Below are positions 1 through 13,339 of a stretch of DNA of 64,000 bases, piece after piece; the first letter of the stretch is position 1, and the number at the start of each line of letters is the position of its first letter. The position numbers were made by a program, and so were the translations under genes. The notes under the pieces are model-generated. The model was given only the letters and a program-made list of their open reading frames with translations, searched no databases and was not told the DNA's origin. The stretch is taken from assembly GCA_947172415.1 (NCBI GenBank), contig OX359198.1, positions 3,007,401 to 3,071,400 of the forward strand, written 5' to 3'. The DNA comes from Chondrosia reniformis (Eukaryota; Porifera; Demospongiae; Chondrillida; Chondrillidae).

Positions 1-122
1 ATAAGAACCAGCCAAGTAGTTCGAGTTTACTTAGGGGCGTCTGGCGCCCCACAAGTTTTTTAAACTCGAACTTCTTGTCTTCTTATTATTTACTTTAAGG
101 TTTGTGCAACACTCCCAGCCTT
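1..122 (-). mobile_element. Inverted end of the linker element (cut by window edge)
   Basis: This stretch is the near-perfect reverse complement of about 47855-47972, including the non-satellite run holding CTGGGAGTGTTGCAC and the hairpin at the element tip. Satellite begins immediately to the right. Because satellite next to both copies also matches in inverted orientation, this is best read as the same junction duplicated in inverted orientation rather than as an independent insertion. The rest of the element lies outside the window. Confidence 0.75.
18..72. repeat. Nested hairpin at linker/satellite boundary
   Basis: The outer arms AGTTCGAGTTTA (18-29) and TAAACTCGAACT (61-72) are perfect complements, and the inner arms GGGGCG (34-39) and CGCCCC (45-50) close on a 5-nt loop. 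The same two-tier hairpin recurs at 47905-47958 and, with a wobble pair, at 59246-59299, always at a linker-satellite junction. The function is unknown; hairpin tips are known in Helitron-like and foldback elements. Confidence 0.75.
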
Positions 123-3100
123 TGCATGTGCTTGTTTTATGTAGTAGTTGTGTGTACTAGTTGTATCTAATACTTTTATGAACTAGTTATGTGTAATTGT
201 TTATTTACTAACTATATTTACTAGTTGTAGTTACTTGTTGTATGTACTAGTTGTATGTACTAGTTGTATGTACTAGTAACTAGTTGTATGTACAAGTTAT
301 ATGTACTAGTTGTATTTATTAGTTGTATGTGCTAGTTGTATTTTCCAGTTGTATGTACTAGTTGCATGTTCTAATTGTTTGGACTAGTTGTATGAACTAG
401 TTGTATGTACTCGATACTAGTTGTGTGTACTAGTTGTGCGTACTAGTCATATGTACTAGTTTTACTTATTAGTTGTATGTACTAGTTGTATGTTCTAATT
501 GTTTGTACTAGTTATATGTACTAGTTGTATGTACTCAATACTAGTTTGTGTACTAGTTGTTTGTACAAGTTATATTTAGTAGTTTTATGTACTAGTTATA
601 TGTACTAGTTGTATGTACTAGTTGTATGTACTAGTTGCATGTACTATTTGTATGCAATATTTATATGTACTAGTAGTATGTACTAGTTGTTATAACTAGT
701 GGTATGTAGTAGTTGTAGGTACTAGTTGTACGTTCTAGTACTAGTTATACTAAGTACTAGGTAGGTACTAGTTGTGTGAACTAATTGAATGTACTAGTTG
801 TAATAACTAGTTTTATGTACTATTTGTAGGTACTAGTTGTACGTTCTAGTACTAGTTATACTAAGTACTGGGTAGGTACTAGTTGTGTGAACTAGTTGCA
901 TCGACTAGTTGTATTTACTAGTTGAATGTACTAGTTGTTTATAGTGGTTGTATGTACTAGTTCAATGCACTAGTTGTATGTTCTAGTTTATGTTCTAGTT
1001 GCATGTACTAGTTGTAGACACTATTTATATGTACGCATTGTATGTACTAGTAGGATGGACTAGTTGTATGTACTAGTTGTTTGTACTAGTTTTATATACT
1101 CAATACTTGTTGTATGTACTAATTGTAAGTACTAGTTGTAGGTTCTAGTACTACTTGTATTAGGTGCTAAATAGGTTCTAGTTGTAAGTACTAGTTCAAT
1201 GTTCTAGTTGTATGTTCTAGTTTGTGTTCTAGTTGTATATGCTATTTATATGTACTAGTTACCTGTGTATGGACTAGTTTTATGTAGTAGTTGTGGGTAC
1301 TAGTTATATGTGTATGTAATAAGAATATGAACTAGTTGTATGTACTACTAGAATGTACTAGTTGTATGTACTAGTTATATGTACTAGTTGTATGTACTAG
1401 TTGTGTGAACTAGTTGTGTGTACTAGTTATATGTTCTAGTTATATATACTAGTTGTATATTCTAGTTGTAGCACTAGTTTTATGTAATAGTTGTATTGAC
1501 TAGATGTATGTACTAATTGTAAGTACTAGTTCTATGTACTAGTTGTATGAAGTAGTTGTATGTACTAGTAACTCATTGTATGGTCTAGTTGTATGTACTA
1601 GTTGTATGTACTAATTGGAAATAATAGTTCTATAAACTAGCTGAATGTACTAGTTGTAGATACCAGTTGTATGTCCTAGTTGTATGTTCTAGTAACTAGT
1701 TGTAGGGTCTAGTTGTGTGTATAAGCTGTATGTATCAGTTGTATGCACTAGTTTTATTTACTGGTACTAGTTATATTTACTAGTTGTAAGAAATAATTGT
1801 ATGTACTAGTTGTTTGTACTATTTATTCACACTAGTTGTATGTACTAGTTGTATATATACTAGTTTATGTACTAGGTACATATACTAGTTATATATACTA
1901 GTTATGTACTTCCTGTATGTACTAGTTGTGTGTAAAAAAAGTTTGTACTAGTTGTATATACTAGTTGTATGTACTAGTTGTATGTTCTATTTATATGGAC
2001 TAGTTTTGTGTAGTAGTTGGATGAACTAGTAATATGTACTAGTTGTGTGTAATAATTGTATGTACTAGTATTATGTACTAGTTGTGTGTACTAGTTGTAT
2101 GTACTTGTTGTAAATACTAGTCGTATGTACTAGTTGTAAGTAACAGTTATATGTACAAGTTGTACGAAGTTGTTGTATGTACTAGTTGGATGAACTTGTA
2201 AGTACTCAATGCTAGTTTTATGTACTAGTTGTATGTACTAGTTGTATGTACTAGTTATATACACTAGTTTTGTGAACTAGTTGTGTGGACTAGTTCTATG
2301 TCCTAGTTGCATATACTATTTTAATATACTAGTTATATATACTAGTTGTGGGAACTAGTTGTGTGGACTAGTTTTATGTAATAGTTGTAGGTACTAGATG
2401 TATGTACTATTTGTAAGACTAGATTTATGTACTTGTTGTTTGTAGTAGATGTATTTACTAGTTGTAAGTAATCGTTCTATGTACTAGTTTTATGAAGTAG
2501 TTGTATATACTAGTTTTAGGTACAAGTTGTATATATTTGTAGCTAGTTGTATGTACTGGTTGTATGTACTCGTAGCTAGTTATATGTACTAGTTGTATGT
2601 ACTAGTTATATATACTTGTACTAGTTTTATTTACTAGTTGTAGGTAATAGTTGTATGTACTAGTTCTAGGTACTAGTTGAATTTACTAGCTGAATGTAAT
2701 ATTTGTATGTACTAATTGTGTGTACAAGTTGTATGTACTAGATGTGTGTACTAGTTTTGTACTAGTTGTTTTTGTTAGTTACTAGTTGTAAGTACTAATT
2801 GTTTGTGCTAGTTTTATGTTCCAGTTGAATGTACTAGTTATATCTACTAGTTATATGTACTATTTATATGTTCTAGTTATGTGTGTATGTTCTATGTATT
2901 TTTGTTCTAATTGAATGTACTAGTTGTATGTACGTACTAGGTATATGTACTAGATGTGTACCAGTTATATTTACAAGTACTACGAACTAATTGTATGTAA
3001 TGGCTATGTACCTGTTATATGTTCTAGTTGTATGTACTAGTTTTATGTACCTGTTCTATGTACTAGTTCTATGTACTAATTATAGAACTAATTGTATGTG

Positions 3101-6100
3101 CTACTTGTGTGTACTAGGTGTATGTACTAGTTGTATGTTCTAGTACTGGTTGTATTTACTACTTCTAGGTACTCTTTGTATGTACTAGCTGTATGGACTA
3201 GTACTAGTTATATTTACTAGTTGTGTGCACTAGTTGTATGCACTAATTGTAGGTTCTAGTACTAGTTTAACTATGTAATAGGTAGGTCCTTGTTTTATGT
3301 ACTAGTTGTTTGTACTCGTTCTATATACTAATTGTATGGACTAGTTGTATGTACTAGGTGTATGAACCAGTTATATGTAGTAGTTGTGTGTACTAGTTGT
3401 ATGTACTAATTGTAAGTATTAGGTGTATGTACTAGTTTTACGTACCAGTTGTATGTACCAGTTTTATGTGGTAGATTGATGTACACGTTCTCTGAACAAG
3501 CTGTGTGTACTAGTTGTATCTAATACTTCTATGAACTAGTTGTGTGTAATTGTTTATGTACAAGCTATATTTACTAGTTGTAGTTACTAGTTGTATGTAC
3601 TAGTTGTATGTACTAGTAACTAGTTGTATGTACAAGTTATATGTACTAGTTGTATTTATTATTTGAATGTGCTAGTTGTATGTTTCAGTTGTATGTACTA
3701 GTTGGATGTTCTAATTGTGTGTACTAGTTATATGTACTATATAGTTGTATGTACTCGATACTAGTTTGCGTACTAGTTGTTTGTACAAGTTATATTTAGT
3801 AGTTGTTTGTACTAGTTACATGTACTATTTGTATGTACTAATTGTATCTACTTGTTGATTTTACAAGTTGTGTGTACTAGTACTAGCTTTATTTATTAGT
3901 TGTAGGTACAAGTTGTATGTAATAGTTGTATGTAATAGTTTAATGTAATTGTTATATGTACTAGTTGTATGTACTAGTTGTATGTATATATTACTTGTCT
4001 GTACTAGCTGTGTACTAGTTAAATATACTAGTTTTATGTGGTAGTTTTATGTTCACGTTCTATGAACAAGCTGTTATGTACTAATGTCTTGCTGTTCGTA
4101 CTAGTTGTATGTATGAGTTTTGTGTACTCTTTTTATGTACTAGTTTAGTTGCATATACTAGTATCTAGTTGTATGTACTAGTTGTATGCACTGGTTGTGT
4201 GTTCTGGTTATGTATACTACTCGTATGTCCTAGTTGTATGTACTAGGTCTATGTACTATTTATATATACTAGTTATATGTTTATGTACTAGTTGTATATA
4301 CTAGTTGTAGGCTCTAGTTCTAGTTATACTATGTACTAGGTAGATCCTAGTTGCATGTACTATATACAAGTAGATGTACTATTTGTAGCTATATGTGTAT
4401 GTAATAAGTATATGTACTAGTGGTATGTACTAGTTGTATGTACTAGTAGTATGTACTAGTTATCTGTAGTAGTTGTGTGTACTAGGTGTATGTACTATTT
4501 ATATACTAGTTATATGTGTATGAACTAGTTATATGTACTAGTTGTATATACTAGTTGTGGGTTCTAGTTCTAGTTATACTAGGTACTAGGTAGATCCTAG
4601 TTGCATGTACTAGATACAAGTTGATGAACTATTTGTATGTACTAGTTATATGTGTATGTCATAAGAATATGTACTAGTTGTCTGAACTAGTTATATTGTA
4701 CTAGTTTTTTGGACTAGTTGTATGTACTAATTTTATGAACTTGTTCTATGAACTAGTTGTGTGTACTAGTTGTATTTGCTAGTTGTATATACTACTAGTA
4801 ATATATAATAGTTGTGTGTTCTAGTTATATGTACTAGTTGTATGAAGTAGGTGGATGTGCTAGTTTTATGAACTCGTATGTACTCATTGCTAGTTTTATG
4901 TACTAGTTGTATGTACTAGTTGCATGTATTAGTTGTATGTACTAGTTATATGTACTAGTTGTGTGAACTAGTTCTGTGTACTAGTTATATGAACTAGCTG
5001 TATGAAGTAGGTGTATGTACTAGTTTTATGACTCGTATGTACTCATTGCTAGTTTTATGTACTAGTTGTATGTACTATATAGTTGTATGTATTAGTTGTA
5101 TGTACTAGTTATATGTACTAGTTGTGTGAACTAATTCTGTGTACTAGTTATATGTACTAGTTGTATATACTAGTTGTATATACAAGTTGTAGGACTAGTG
5201 TTATGTAATAGTTGTATGTACTAGATGTATGTACTAATTGTAAGTACTTATTCTATGTACTAGTTGTATGAAGTAGTTGTATGTACTAGTAACTAGTTGT
5301 ATGTCCTAGTTGTATGTACTATTAACTAGTGGTATTGTCTAGTTGTATCTATAAGTTGTATGTATCAGTTGTATGTACTGTTTTTATGTACTGGTACCAG
5401 TTATATTTACTTGTAATCAGAAATAGTAGTATGTACTAGTTGTTAGTAATATTTATACATACTAGTTATATGTACTAGTTATATATACTATGTGTATGTA
5501 CTAGGTACATATACTAGGCATATATACTAGTGATGTACTTCTTGTATGTACTAGTTATATGCAATATGTTTATGTACTAGTTGTATGTACTAGTTGTATG
5601 TACTATTTGTAGGACTAGTTTTATGCACGAGTTGTATGTAGTAGATGTATTTGCTAGTTGTAAGTAAACGTTCTATGTACTAGTTTTATGAAGTAGTTGT
5701 ATATACTAGTTTTAGGTACAAGTTGTATGTACTGGTTGTATGTACTGGTAGCTAGTTGCATTTACAAGTTGTATGTACTATTTATATGTACTAGTACTAG
5801 TTTTATTTACTAGTTGTAGGTAATAGTTGTACGTACTGGTTGTAGGTACTAGTTGAATTTACTATCTTAATGTAACATTTGTAGGTACTAATTGTTTGTA
5901 CTCGTTCTATGTACTAGTTTTATGTACTAGTGGTATGTACTCATTCTATGCACTAGTTGTATGGACTAGTTGTATGTACTAGTTTTATAGACTAGTTTTA
6001 TGCAGTAGTTGTGTGTACTAGTTGTATCTAATACTTCTATGTACTAGTGGTGTGTAATTGTTTATGTACTAACTATATTTACTAGTTGTATGTACTAGTA

Positions 6101-7809
6101 ACTAGTTGTATGTACAAGTTAAATATACTAGTTGTATTTATTAGTTGTATGTGCTAGTTGTATGTTACAGTTGTATGTACTAGTTGTATGAACTAGTTGT
6201 ATGTACTCGATACTAGTTGTGTGTACTAGTTGTGCGTACTAGTTATATGTACTAGTTGTACGTATTAGTTGTATGTACTAGTTGTATGTACTAGTTGTAT
6301 GTACTAGTAACTAGTTGTATGTACAAGTTATATGTACTAGTTGTATTTATTAGTTGTATGTACTAGTTGAATGTACTAGTTGTTTGTACTGGTTCTATGT
6401 ACTAGTTGCAAGTACTAGTTCAATGTACTAGTTGCATGTACTAGTGTTATGCATTATTTATATGTACTAGTTGTAAATACTAGTTGTAGGTTCTAGTACT
6501 CGTTGTAACAGGTACTAGGTAGGTTCTATAGTTGTATGTACTAGTTCAATGTACCAGTTGGATGTTCTAGTTTTTGTTCTAGTTACATACACTATTTATA
6601 TGTACTAGTTACCTTTGTATGAATTAGTTTTATGTAGCAGTTGTGATTACTAGATATATGTACTAGTTGTGTGTACTAGTTGTATGTAGTAGTTGTATGT
6701 ACTAGTTGTATGTACTAGTTCAATGTGCAAGTTGTAGGCACTATTTATATGTACGCTTTGTATGTACTGGTTGTAAGTAGTAGCTGTATATACTAGTTGT
6801 AAGTACTAGGTGTAGGTTCTAGTAGTAGTTATACTAGGTACTAGGTTGGTACTATTTGTATATACTAGTTTTATGGACTAGTTGTATGTACTAATTGTTG
6901 TACTTGTTGTATGCACTCATACTTGTTGTATGTACTAGTTGTAAGTACTAGTTTTATGTACTCGATACTTGTTGTGTGAACTAGTTGTAAGTACTAGTTT
7001 TCGGTTCTAGTACTAGTTGTACTTGGTACCAAATAGGTTCTAGTTGTATGTACTAGTTCAATGTACTAGTGGTATGTTCTCGTTTATGTTCTAGTTGTAT
7101 ATACTATTTATATGTACTTGTTACTTGTGTATAGACTAGTTTTATATAGTAGTTGTGTGTACTAGTTATATGTGTATGTTAAAAGTATATGTACTAGTTG
7201 TATGTACTAGGTGTATGTAATAGTTATAGGTTCTAGTACTAGTTATTGTGGTTAATAGGTGGGTACAAGTTGTATGTACTACCTGTTTGTACTATTTGTA
7301 TGTATTAATTGTATGTACTAGTTGATTTTACTTGTTGTGTATACTAGTACAAGTTATATTTACTAGTTGTAGGTACAAGTTGTATGTAGTAGTTGCATGT
7401 GGTGGTTGTATGTACAAATTGCATGTACTAGTTGTATGTAATAGTTGAATGTACTAGTTATGTACCAATTGTATGAACTAGTTGTTTGTATGTATAATAT
7501 GTATGTACTAGCTGTGTACTAGTTGTATATACTAGTTTTAGGTGGTAGTTTTATTTTCACCTTCTATGAACTAGCTGTATGAACTAATGCCTTGTTGTTC
7601 ATCCTAATTGTATGTATGAGTTTTATGTACTCTTTTTATGTACTAGTTGCATGTACTAGTTTCTTGTTGTATGTCCTAGTTGTATGCACTGGTTGTGTGT
7701 ACTAGTTGTATATATTACTTGTTTGTCCTAGTTGTATGTACTAGGTGTATGTACTATTTATATATAGTAGTTAATTGTGTATGGTCTAGTTGTATGTACA
7801 AGTTGTGCG
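123..7809 (+). repeat. 13-bp minisatellite array, plus orientation
   Basis: Degenerate tandem copies of TAGTTGTATGTAC read on the + strand. The monomer holds the palindromes ACTAGT and GTAC. Variant monomers recur in series: the run around TTGTATCTAATACTT appears at 161, 3514 and 6022. Local direct duplications are visible at 715-905 (period about 111), 4321-4800 (period 250) and 4850-5160 (period 159). Apparent reading frames are noise: 3 x 13 nt equals 13 codons, so satellite reads as a pseudo-repetitive peptide with TAG stops. Nothing else is visible here. Confidence 0.95.
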
Positions 7810-9297
7810 TACCAGTAGTGCACACAACTGGAACATACAACTTGAACCTACAACAAGGAAATATTACTAGTACCTACAACTAGCAAACATAACTAGTACT
7901 AGTACTTAAATCTAGTACACACAACTAGTATATACAACAATTGCATGCAACTAGTACATACAACTAGTACATAAGACTAATACATACAACTAGTGTATAC
8001 AATTAGAACCTACAACTAGTAGATACAACTAGTACACACAACCTAAAACTATAGCTAGTACTAGTACATACAAATAGTACATACAAATAGTACAAGCAGT
8101 TAGTACATACAATTAGTACAAACAACTAGGATATACATACAACTAGTACATACAACTAGGTCATACAACTAGAACTACAAATATTATATAAAACTCGTCC
8201 AAAGAATGAGAACATAAAACAAGTACATTCAACTACTAGTACATAGAACGAGTACATACAACAAGTACATACAACTAATACATAAAACTAGTACATAGAA
8301 CTAATACGTACAACTAGTACATACAGCTAGTTACTAGTACAATCAACTAGTACATACAAAGAGTAACTACAACTTGTAAATATAGCTAGTATATACAACA
8401 ATAACACACTACTAGTACATATAACAAGTACGTACGCATATAACTACTACATATAAATATTACATACAAATAGTATATACAACTAGTTCATACAACTAGT
8501 ACATACAATTAGTACATACACTAGTACATACAACAATTACCCACAACTAGTTCTTACACCTAGTACATACAACTAGTATCAATTACATACAACTAGTGCC
8601 TACCTAGTACTTAGAATAACCAGTACTAGAACCTACAACTAGTAAATATAACTAGTACATACAACAATTACACACAACCAATACAATCAACTAGTACATA
8701 CAAATAGTACAAACAACTTGTACATACAACTAGAACCCACCTAGTACCAGGTACAACTAGCACTAGAACCAACAACAATTGCATACAACTAGTACATACT
8801 ACAATTATACATAACTAGTACATACAACTAGTACATACAACTAGAATCTAGTATATCTAGTACTAGAACCTACAACTAGTACATAAAACTAGTACATATA
8901 AATGATGCATACAAGTAGTATATAAAACTAGTAAATACAAATAGTACATACACCTAGTACATACAGATAGTAAATACAACTAGTGCATATAAATAGTACA
9001 GACAACTATATAGTACATACAACGGGTAAAGACAACTAGTGCATACAACTAGTACACACAACTAGTACATACAACTAGTACATACACTTAGTACAAACAG
9101 TATTACATACAACTATTACAAACAACTAGTTAATACACCTAGTATATACAATAATTACACACAACTAGTACATACAAATAGTACATACAACTTGTATCTA
9201 GTCCATGCAACTAGGATCTACAAAGTACCTAGTATAACTAGGACTAGAACCTACAACCAGTACATAAAACTAGTACATATAACTAGTTCATACAGCC
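7810..9297 (-). repeat. 13-bp minisatellite, minus orientation, duplicate of 38124-39799
   Basis: Orientation flips abruptly at 7809/7810: to the left the + strand reads TAGTTGTATGTAC, to the right ACATACAACTAGT. From TACCAGTAGTGCACAC (7810) onward the variant series matches 38124 onward almost base for base, apart from indels including about 110 bp near 38650 and about 180 bp near 39020 present only in the other copy. Homology stops at CAGCC (9297, equal to 39799), where the Naiad-type element begins. Confidence 0.92.
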
Positions 9298-9445
9298 TGG
9301 GTTAACAAGCTCCCCGTCATTAGGTAAAGGTAGGGTGCCTTGTGATGAAAAGTTAGCTAACTCTCCCCCATCTGTAGGTAGAGGGGTGCCTACTGGTGGG
9401 CAAGCTAGCCCCTCACTAGTTAAGAAGTGTAGCAATAAGCGGTGA

Positions 9446-10882
9446 AAAACATGTCCCTCTTTAGTTACTGGCCCTACTTTTAAGAGTTCAGTTACTGGCA
9501 GGACCTATCAAGTCCGTAGCCCTTGTGGTCCCCTAGGATGCCAGAGTAGGAATGTTGTGTATCATATTACTTGTAAACAATGTGATGTACAGTATGTAGG
9601 AGAAACCTCTCAGATGCTTAGGAGTAGAATGAACAACCATAGGACTAGTACCAAAGGTTTTAAGCCACTGTATCTTTACAATCACTTTAATTCTGATAAC
9701 CATAGTTTTGATGATGGCTTGATTATGCCCATAGAACAGATACCTGAGACACCTAATTCTACTAGCCTCAGACTACTGAGAGAAGCGTTCTGGTACAAGG
9801 AACTCTGCTCTATTTACCCATATGGACTGAACGATAACATTAAAGGCGTTGGCAATATTTCAAAACTTAAAAAAGAAATCATCGTATGGAACCTTTTTAA
9901 TCGCTTATCTCATAAAAGACGGCATCGGTGCTCCAATCTAAAATCGACAGGCAGTAGTAATAACACTGCCTACGACCCTGAATGGCTCAAAGAACGACTA
10001 CCACTTTACAAGAACGTGGGCTTTCTAGCCAAACTTAAACGCGATACTTTTGTATTACAAGCTCGACACCTTCATCGTTTGTTAAACTCGGTACAATGTC
10101 TCATCGATACCCTAGAAACACCTTTTCCACTTAGACTTATGCTAATGATTAAAGACGTTATCAAAGCACGCGCTTCAGCCAGCCTTCCCAAACACCCAAC
10201 GAAAACAACAAGTCCAGAAGGGTTTCTTAAAATCGTGTTTCATAATAAAGGTGTAGAAAAAATAGGCCTCTCAGGTATCTTAAACCAAAAGTTAGTGTTA
10301 GAAACTGTCCCACCCTTTATACAAAACAAAGAGCCCCCATGTGTAGTATATAAGTATACCCAACCAATAGGACCTCAAATCTTTAACTTTTCACAAACCT
10401 CTAAGTCAGATGTTTTTAGAAAACCAGAACCATGTGAGTGTCACAAGTCCCCCTTCATTTACAAGCCCCTAGGCCATGTTTTAACAGGTGATCTACGAAT
10501 TGTTAGTAACCCAAAACTTAGAAAACTTCTTAAGAAAGGACCAAAATTTAGAGAACCTAATAACTTTAATTGGGTAACTGCTTTAAAAATGTGTAAGGAA
10601 GGTCTTAGAAAATATAAGATTACCTGGGCCCGTAGAGAAAATGTATCTACTTCTGTATTTAGTGAGTGGGAAAATGCTGTACTTAAGAAAATTAATGATA
10701 GGATCTCTAAGCTGTCTAAATCGCATACCAAATCCTCAGTAGCCAAGAAGACCCTTACTTGCCCTAAAATTAAGAAATTCTTAGCAGACCTACATGATAA
10801 GTATGTTATAGCCCCTGCCGATAAGGCCTCTAATAATTTATATGTAAGTCCTACTATAGACAAATTATTAATGAAGAACTAG
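9446..10882 (+). pseudogene. GIY-YIG endonuclease, CxC linker and RT N-terminal region (copy A)
   Basis: The frame is open from 9446, after a TGA at 9443, to the TAG at 10880. No in-frame ATG precedes the nuclease; an ATG at 9451 is out of frame and a GTG lies at 9557, so the true start is unresolved. The GIY-YIG domain reads VYHITCKQC then QYVGET, followed by R-S-R-M-N-N-H and a second histidine (Cys-Cys-His-His, as in PLE nucleases), then REAFWYKEL and PYGLND for the conserved glutamate and asparagine region. CECHKSPF (CxC at 10433-10441) marks the interdomain linker. The end, DKYVIAPADKASNN, is the start of the RT fold. A missing T in the run near 10837 throws the rest out of frame. The protein would nick DNA and prime reverse transcription. 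Confidence 0.85.
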
Positions 10883-11799
10883 GCAGTACCTCCACTTATG
10901 CTAAATGTACAGTAGAACCCCAACAGTTAATTAGGAAACACATAGATTTCTTAAAACTAGAGAACTTAGAACCTAAACTAGACTGGTGTAACCTTCCCTC
11001 TTTTTACTGGATGCCTAAGCTACATAAGAACCCTTACAACTACAGATTCATAGCCGCCTCTCACAAATGTACTACCAAACCCCTTTCTAGATTTCTAAAT
11101 TCGGCACTCAGACTAATTCTCAAACATTTTAGAGAATACTGCCTAGGTATATATAGGAATACTGGTGTTAATGCCTTTTGGATAGTAGAAAACTCACTAG
11201 AAGTCTTAGATAGTCTTAGGTCTATACCCGCTAGAAAAGCCCAGCTAGCTAGTTTTGATTTTTCTACATTATATACAGCGATCCCCCATAACCTACTTAA
11301 AGATAAGATTACTAACCTAATTTATAGTGCCTATACCTGTAGAAAGTCCCAATATATAGAAGTCTGTCAGGATAAAGCCTTTTGGTCTAACAATGTCTCC
11401 AATAAAGCAGTCACAGCTGTTCATTTAGTAGAGCTCTTTAATTACCTTATTGACAACATTTATGTATGTGTAGACGGTTCTGTATTTAAGCAATGTGTAG
11501 GTATCCCTATGGGTACTGACTGTGCCCCTGTAGTTGCTAATCTTTTTCTGTTTGCCTATGAGTATGAGTTTATGAAAGGACTACTTAAGGATAACATCAC
11601 CCTAGCTATTAAATTTTCCAATACTTATAGGTATATTGATGACCTTTTATGTATTAACAACAAGGATTTTGAACGGTCAATTAGTGATATTTACCCCAAA
11701 GAACTTATTCTTAAAAAGACAAATACCAGCCCTAAAAAATCCCCCTTTTTAGACTTAGATATAACCATTACTAACAATCAATTTAATTCAATCATTTAG
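10837..11799 (+). pseudogene. Reverse transcriptase core of Naiad-type element (copy A)
   Basis: Continues the RT in the next frame from FICKSYYRQ; the frame is open from 10837 and the first ATG is at 11011 (MPKLHKNP). RT motifs in order: MPKLHKNPYNYRFIAAS; motif A SFDFSTLYTAIPH (around 11250-11290) with its aspartate; an insertion-like segment (CRKSQYIEVCQDKAFW); motif B GIPMGTDCAPVVANLFL (around 11503); motif C YRYIDDLL (around 11629) with the catalytic aspartate pair; then SPKKSPFLDLDI. The frame ends at TAG 11797 just after NQFNSII, where the expected segment leading to the thumb is missing, so an internal deletion is inferred. Length is well short of a full PLE RT. Confidence 0.85.
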
Positions 11800-12116
11800 A
11801 TAGTAATATTCCTAATACCCCAGCCTATGGTGTCTTTATTTCACAACTAATTAGGTATTCTAGAATATGTAGTGACTTCTCCAGTTTTCAGGCTAAAAGT
11901 TTTCAGTTATGCAGTAGGCTTATTAAGCAGGGTTACAAATACTTTAAGCTAAAATCAACCTTTAAAACCTTCCTATCCCGGCAGCCTCTAGTTAGAATCA
12001 AGTATAAGCAAAAAGTAGCTAGTATGCTTAAGGACTGTCTTGTGTTACCCCATATTGTGTTACCCCACCTCCAAAGAAATGTTACTACTAGAAGACCTAA
12101 GGGTAGACTTACGTAA
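11796..12116 (+). pseudogene. RT thumb/C-terminal fragment (copy A)
   Basis: A third frame, 107 codons to TAA 12114, reads LDSNIPNTPAYGVFISQLIR, then a CSDFSSF stretch and LIKQGYKYFKLKSTF. This matches the usual C-terminal region of PLE RTs (the AYGVYISQLIRY-type motif). It abuts the RT core frame with a frame change, as expected if a short segment was deleted. No endonuclease follows, which confirms the nuclease-first order. Confidence 0.75.
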
Positions 12117-12290
12117 TATGTCCTACTTGTGTCTATAGTTATGCTGAATCTGTTTTACCTGTAAAAGCAAGATTACTAATAGATTTATAATTAATTCATA
12201 AAAGTTAATTGGACCTACATTCTTTCATAAAATTAAATTTCATCATGTGTCTTAGTTAACACCTTATTTAACTTTTGGCCCAAAATAGTG

Positions 12291-12299
12291 TATATAAGG
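12291..12299 (+). promoter_or_regulatory. TATA-like box in 3' region of Naiad-type copy A
   Basis: TATATAAGG lies in the 3' non-coding part. The two other PLEs here also carry a TATA-like box in their 3' terminal repeat, so this may be the promoter supplied by a pseudo-LTR to a tandem copy. In copy B the matching site is in CTTATATACAC around 13600. Only the motif supports this. Confidence 0.35.
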
Positions 12300-12559
12300 C
12301 CCCTAGATTTAGCAGAGTGGGCCAAGGATTCACAGAAGATCAAGATAAAGAAAAAGATAAAGACTCCCAGGATCACTGATGAAGGGTGGAATTCCCAGAA
12401 ACGGCTGTGTGACCCAGTGGAGAAGAAGATGAAAGAACGGAAAAAGAAGGAAGAAACTCCTGTATATTAATCTAAAGCTCTCTTTAGGTTTAGTTCCCCT
12501 ATAGGCTCTTTTTACAGAATAGATATATAGCATGTAGGAAAATGGTATCTTAGATTTTT

Positions 12560-13339
12560 CTTGTGTGTACTAGTTGTATGTACTAATTTTATGTACTGTA
12601 CTGTGTATATACTAGTTTTCTCTACTAGTTGTATGTACTAGTATTAGTTATATTTAATAGTTGTTGGTATTATTGTATGTAGTAGTTGGATGTAGAAGTT
12701 GCATGTACGAATTTTATGTACTAGTTGTAAGAACTAGTTGCATGTACTAGTTATGTACCCAATGTATGTACTAGTTGTATGTATATACTAGTTTCTAGTT
12801 CTATGCATTAGTTGTATGTACTGGTTGTGTGTACTAGTTGTTTAAAATACTTGTATATCATAGTTGTATTTACTAGGTGTACTTACCATTTATATAAACT
12901 TGTTATATGTGTATGTACTAGTTATATGTTCTAGTTGTGTCTAATTGTTGTATGTACTAACTATATTTACTATTTGTAGTTGCTAGTTGTATGTACTAGT
13001 TGTTGTACCAGTAATTAGTTGTATGTTCTAGTTGTATGTACTAATTGTATGTATTTTATGTATATACCAGTTTTAGGTTCTAATTGTTTGTACTAGTTGT
13101 ATGTAATAGCTATATTTACTAGTTGTAGGCACTAGTTGTATGTATTAGTTGTATGTACTAGTTCTATGTCTAGTTGTTAGTTCTTGTACTAGTTTATACT
13201 AGGTCCTAGGTAGACCTTAGTTGTATATTCTGGATAGAAGTTGTATGTACTAGTTTTATATACCAGATGTGTGTATGTTGTTGTATATACTAGTAGTATG
13301 TCCTAGTTGTATGTCCTAGTTGTATATACTAGTTGCATG
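12560..13339 (+). repeat. Inverted satellite segment between the two Naiad copies
   Basis: The + strand reads TAGTTGTATGTAC here although the flanking arrays read the opposite way. Its reverse complement matches 40043-40818 variant for variant, for example the markers around AGTTTTCTCTA, GTAGTTGGATGTAG and TTCTGGATAGAAG. In that paralog, and in array segments near 59100-59170 and 60060-60110, the sequence is in the normal minus orientation. The segment has therefore been flipped between the inverted elements. Confidence 0.9.

Larger units (their letters stand above)
9298..12559 (+). mobile_element. Naiad-type Penelope-like element, copy A
   Basis: A 3.3-kb non-satellite block with, in order, a GIY-YIG endonuclease, a linker with a CxC motif and a reverse transcriptase. 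That permuted order is the published signature of the Naiad/Chlamys PLE clade, whereas canonical PLEs have the endonuclease at the C end. The left edge is placed by comparison with the uninterrupted paralog at 39799; the 3' end (TTAGATTTTT) by comparison with inverted copy B. 9298-9445 is leader without a usable frame; 12117-12559 is 3' UTR. The coding region is broken in at least two places. Confidence 0.85.

Noticed and set aside
123-7809. Telomeric repeat
   Set aside because: The 13-bp unit is A+T-rich, lacks G-runs of the TTAGGG type, and occurs in both orientations inside one contig.
7680-7883. Open frame of 67 codons (MYALVVCTSC...) in satellite
   Set aside because: It is translated minisatellite: 3 x 13 nt repeats every 13 codons, giving VLVVCTS-like pseudo-repeats. 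The same applies to 19940-20143, 30493-30678, 59464-59673 and 62069-62278.
10459-10863. Antisense frame of 134 codons (and its mirror at 14905-15309)
   Set aside because: Complement of the RT N-terminal coding region; no domain, and present in both copies only because the sense sequence is conserved.
12288-12533. Short frames on both strands in the 3' part of Naiad-type copy A
   Set aside because: Low-complexity lysine/glutamate-rich or leucine-rich translations of a purine-rich 3' UTR, disrupted in copy B.
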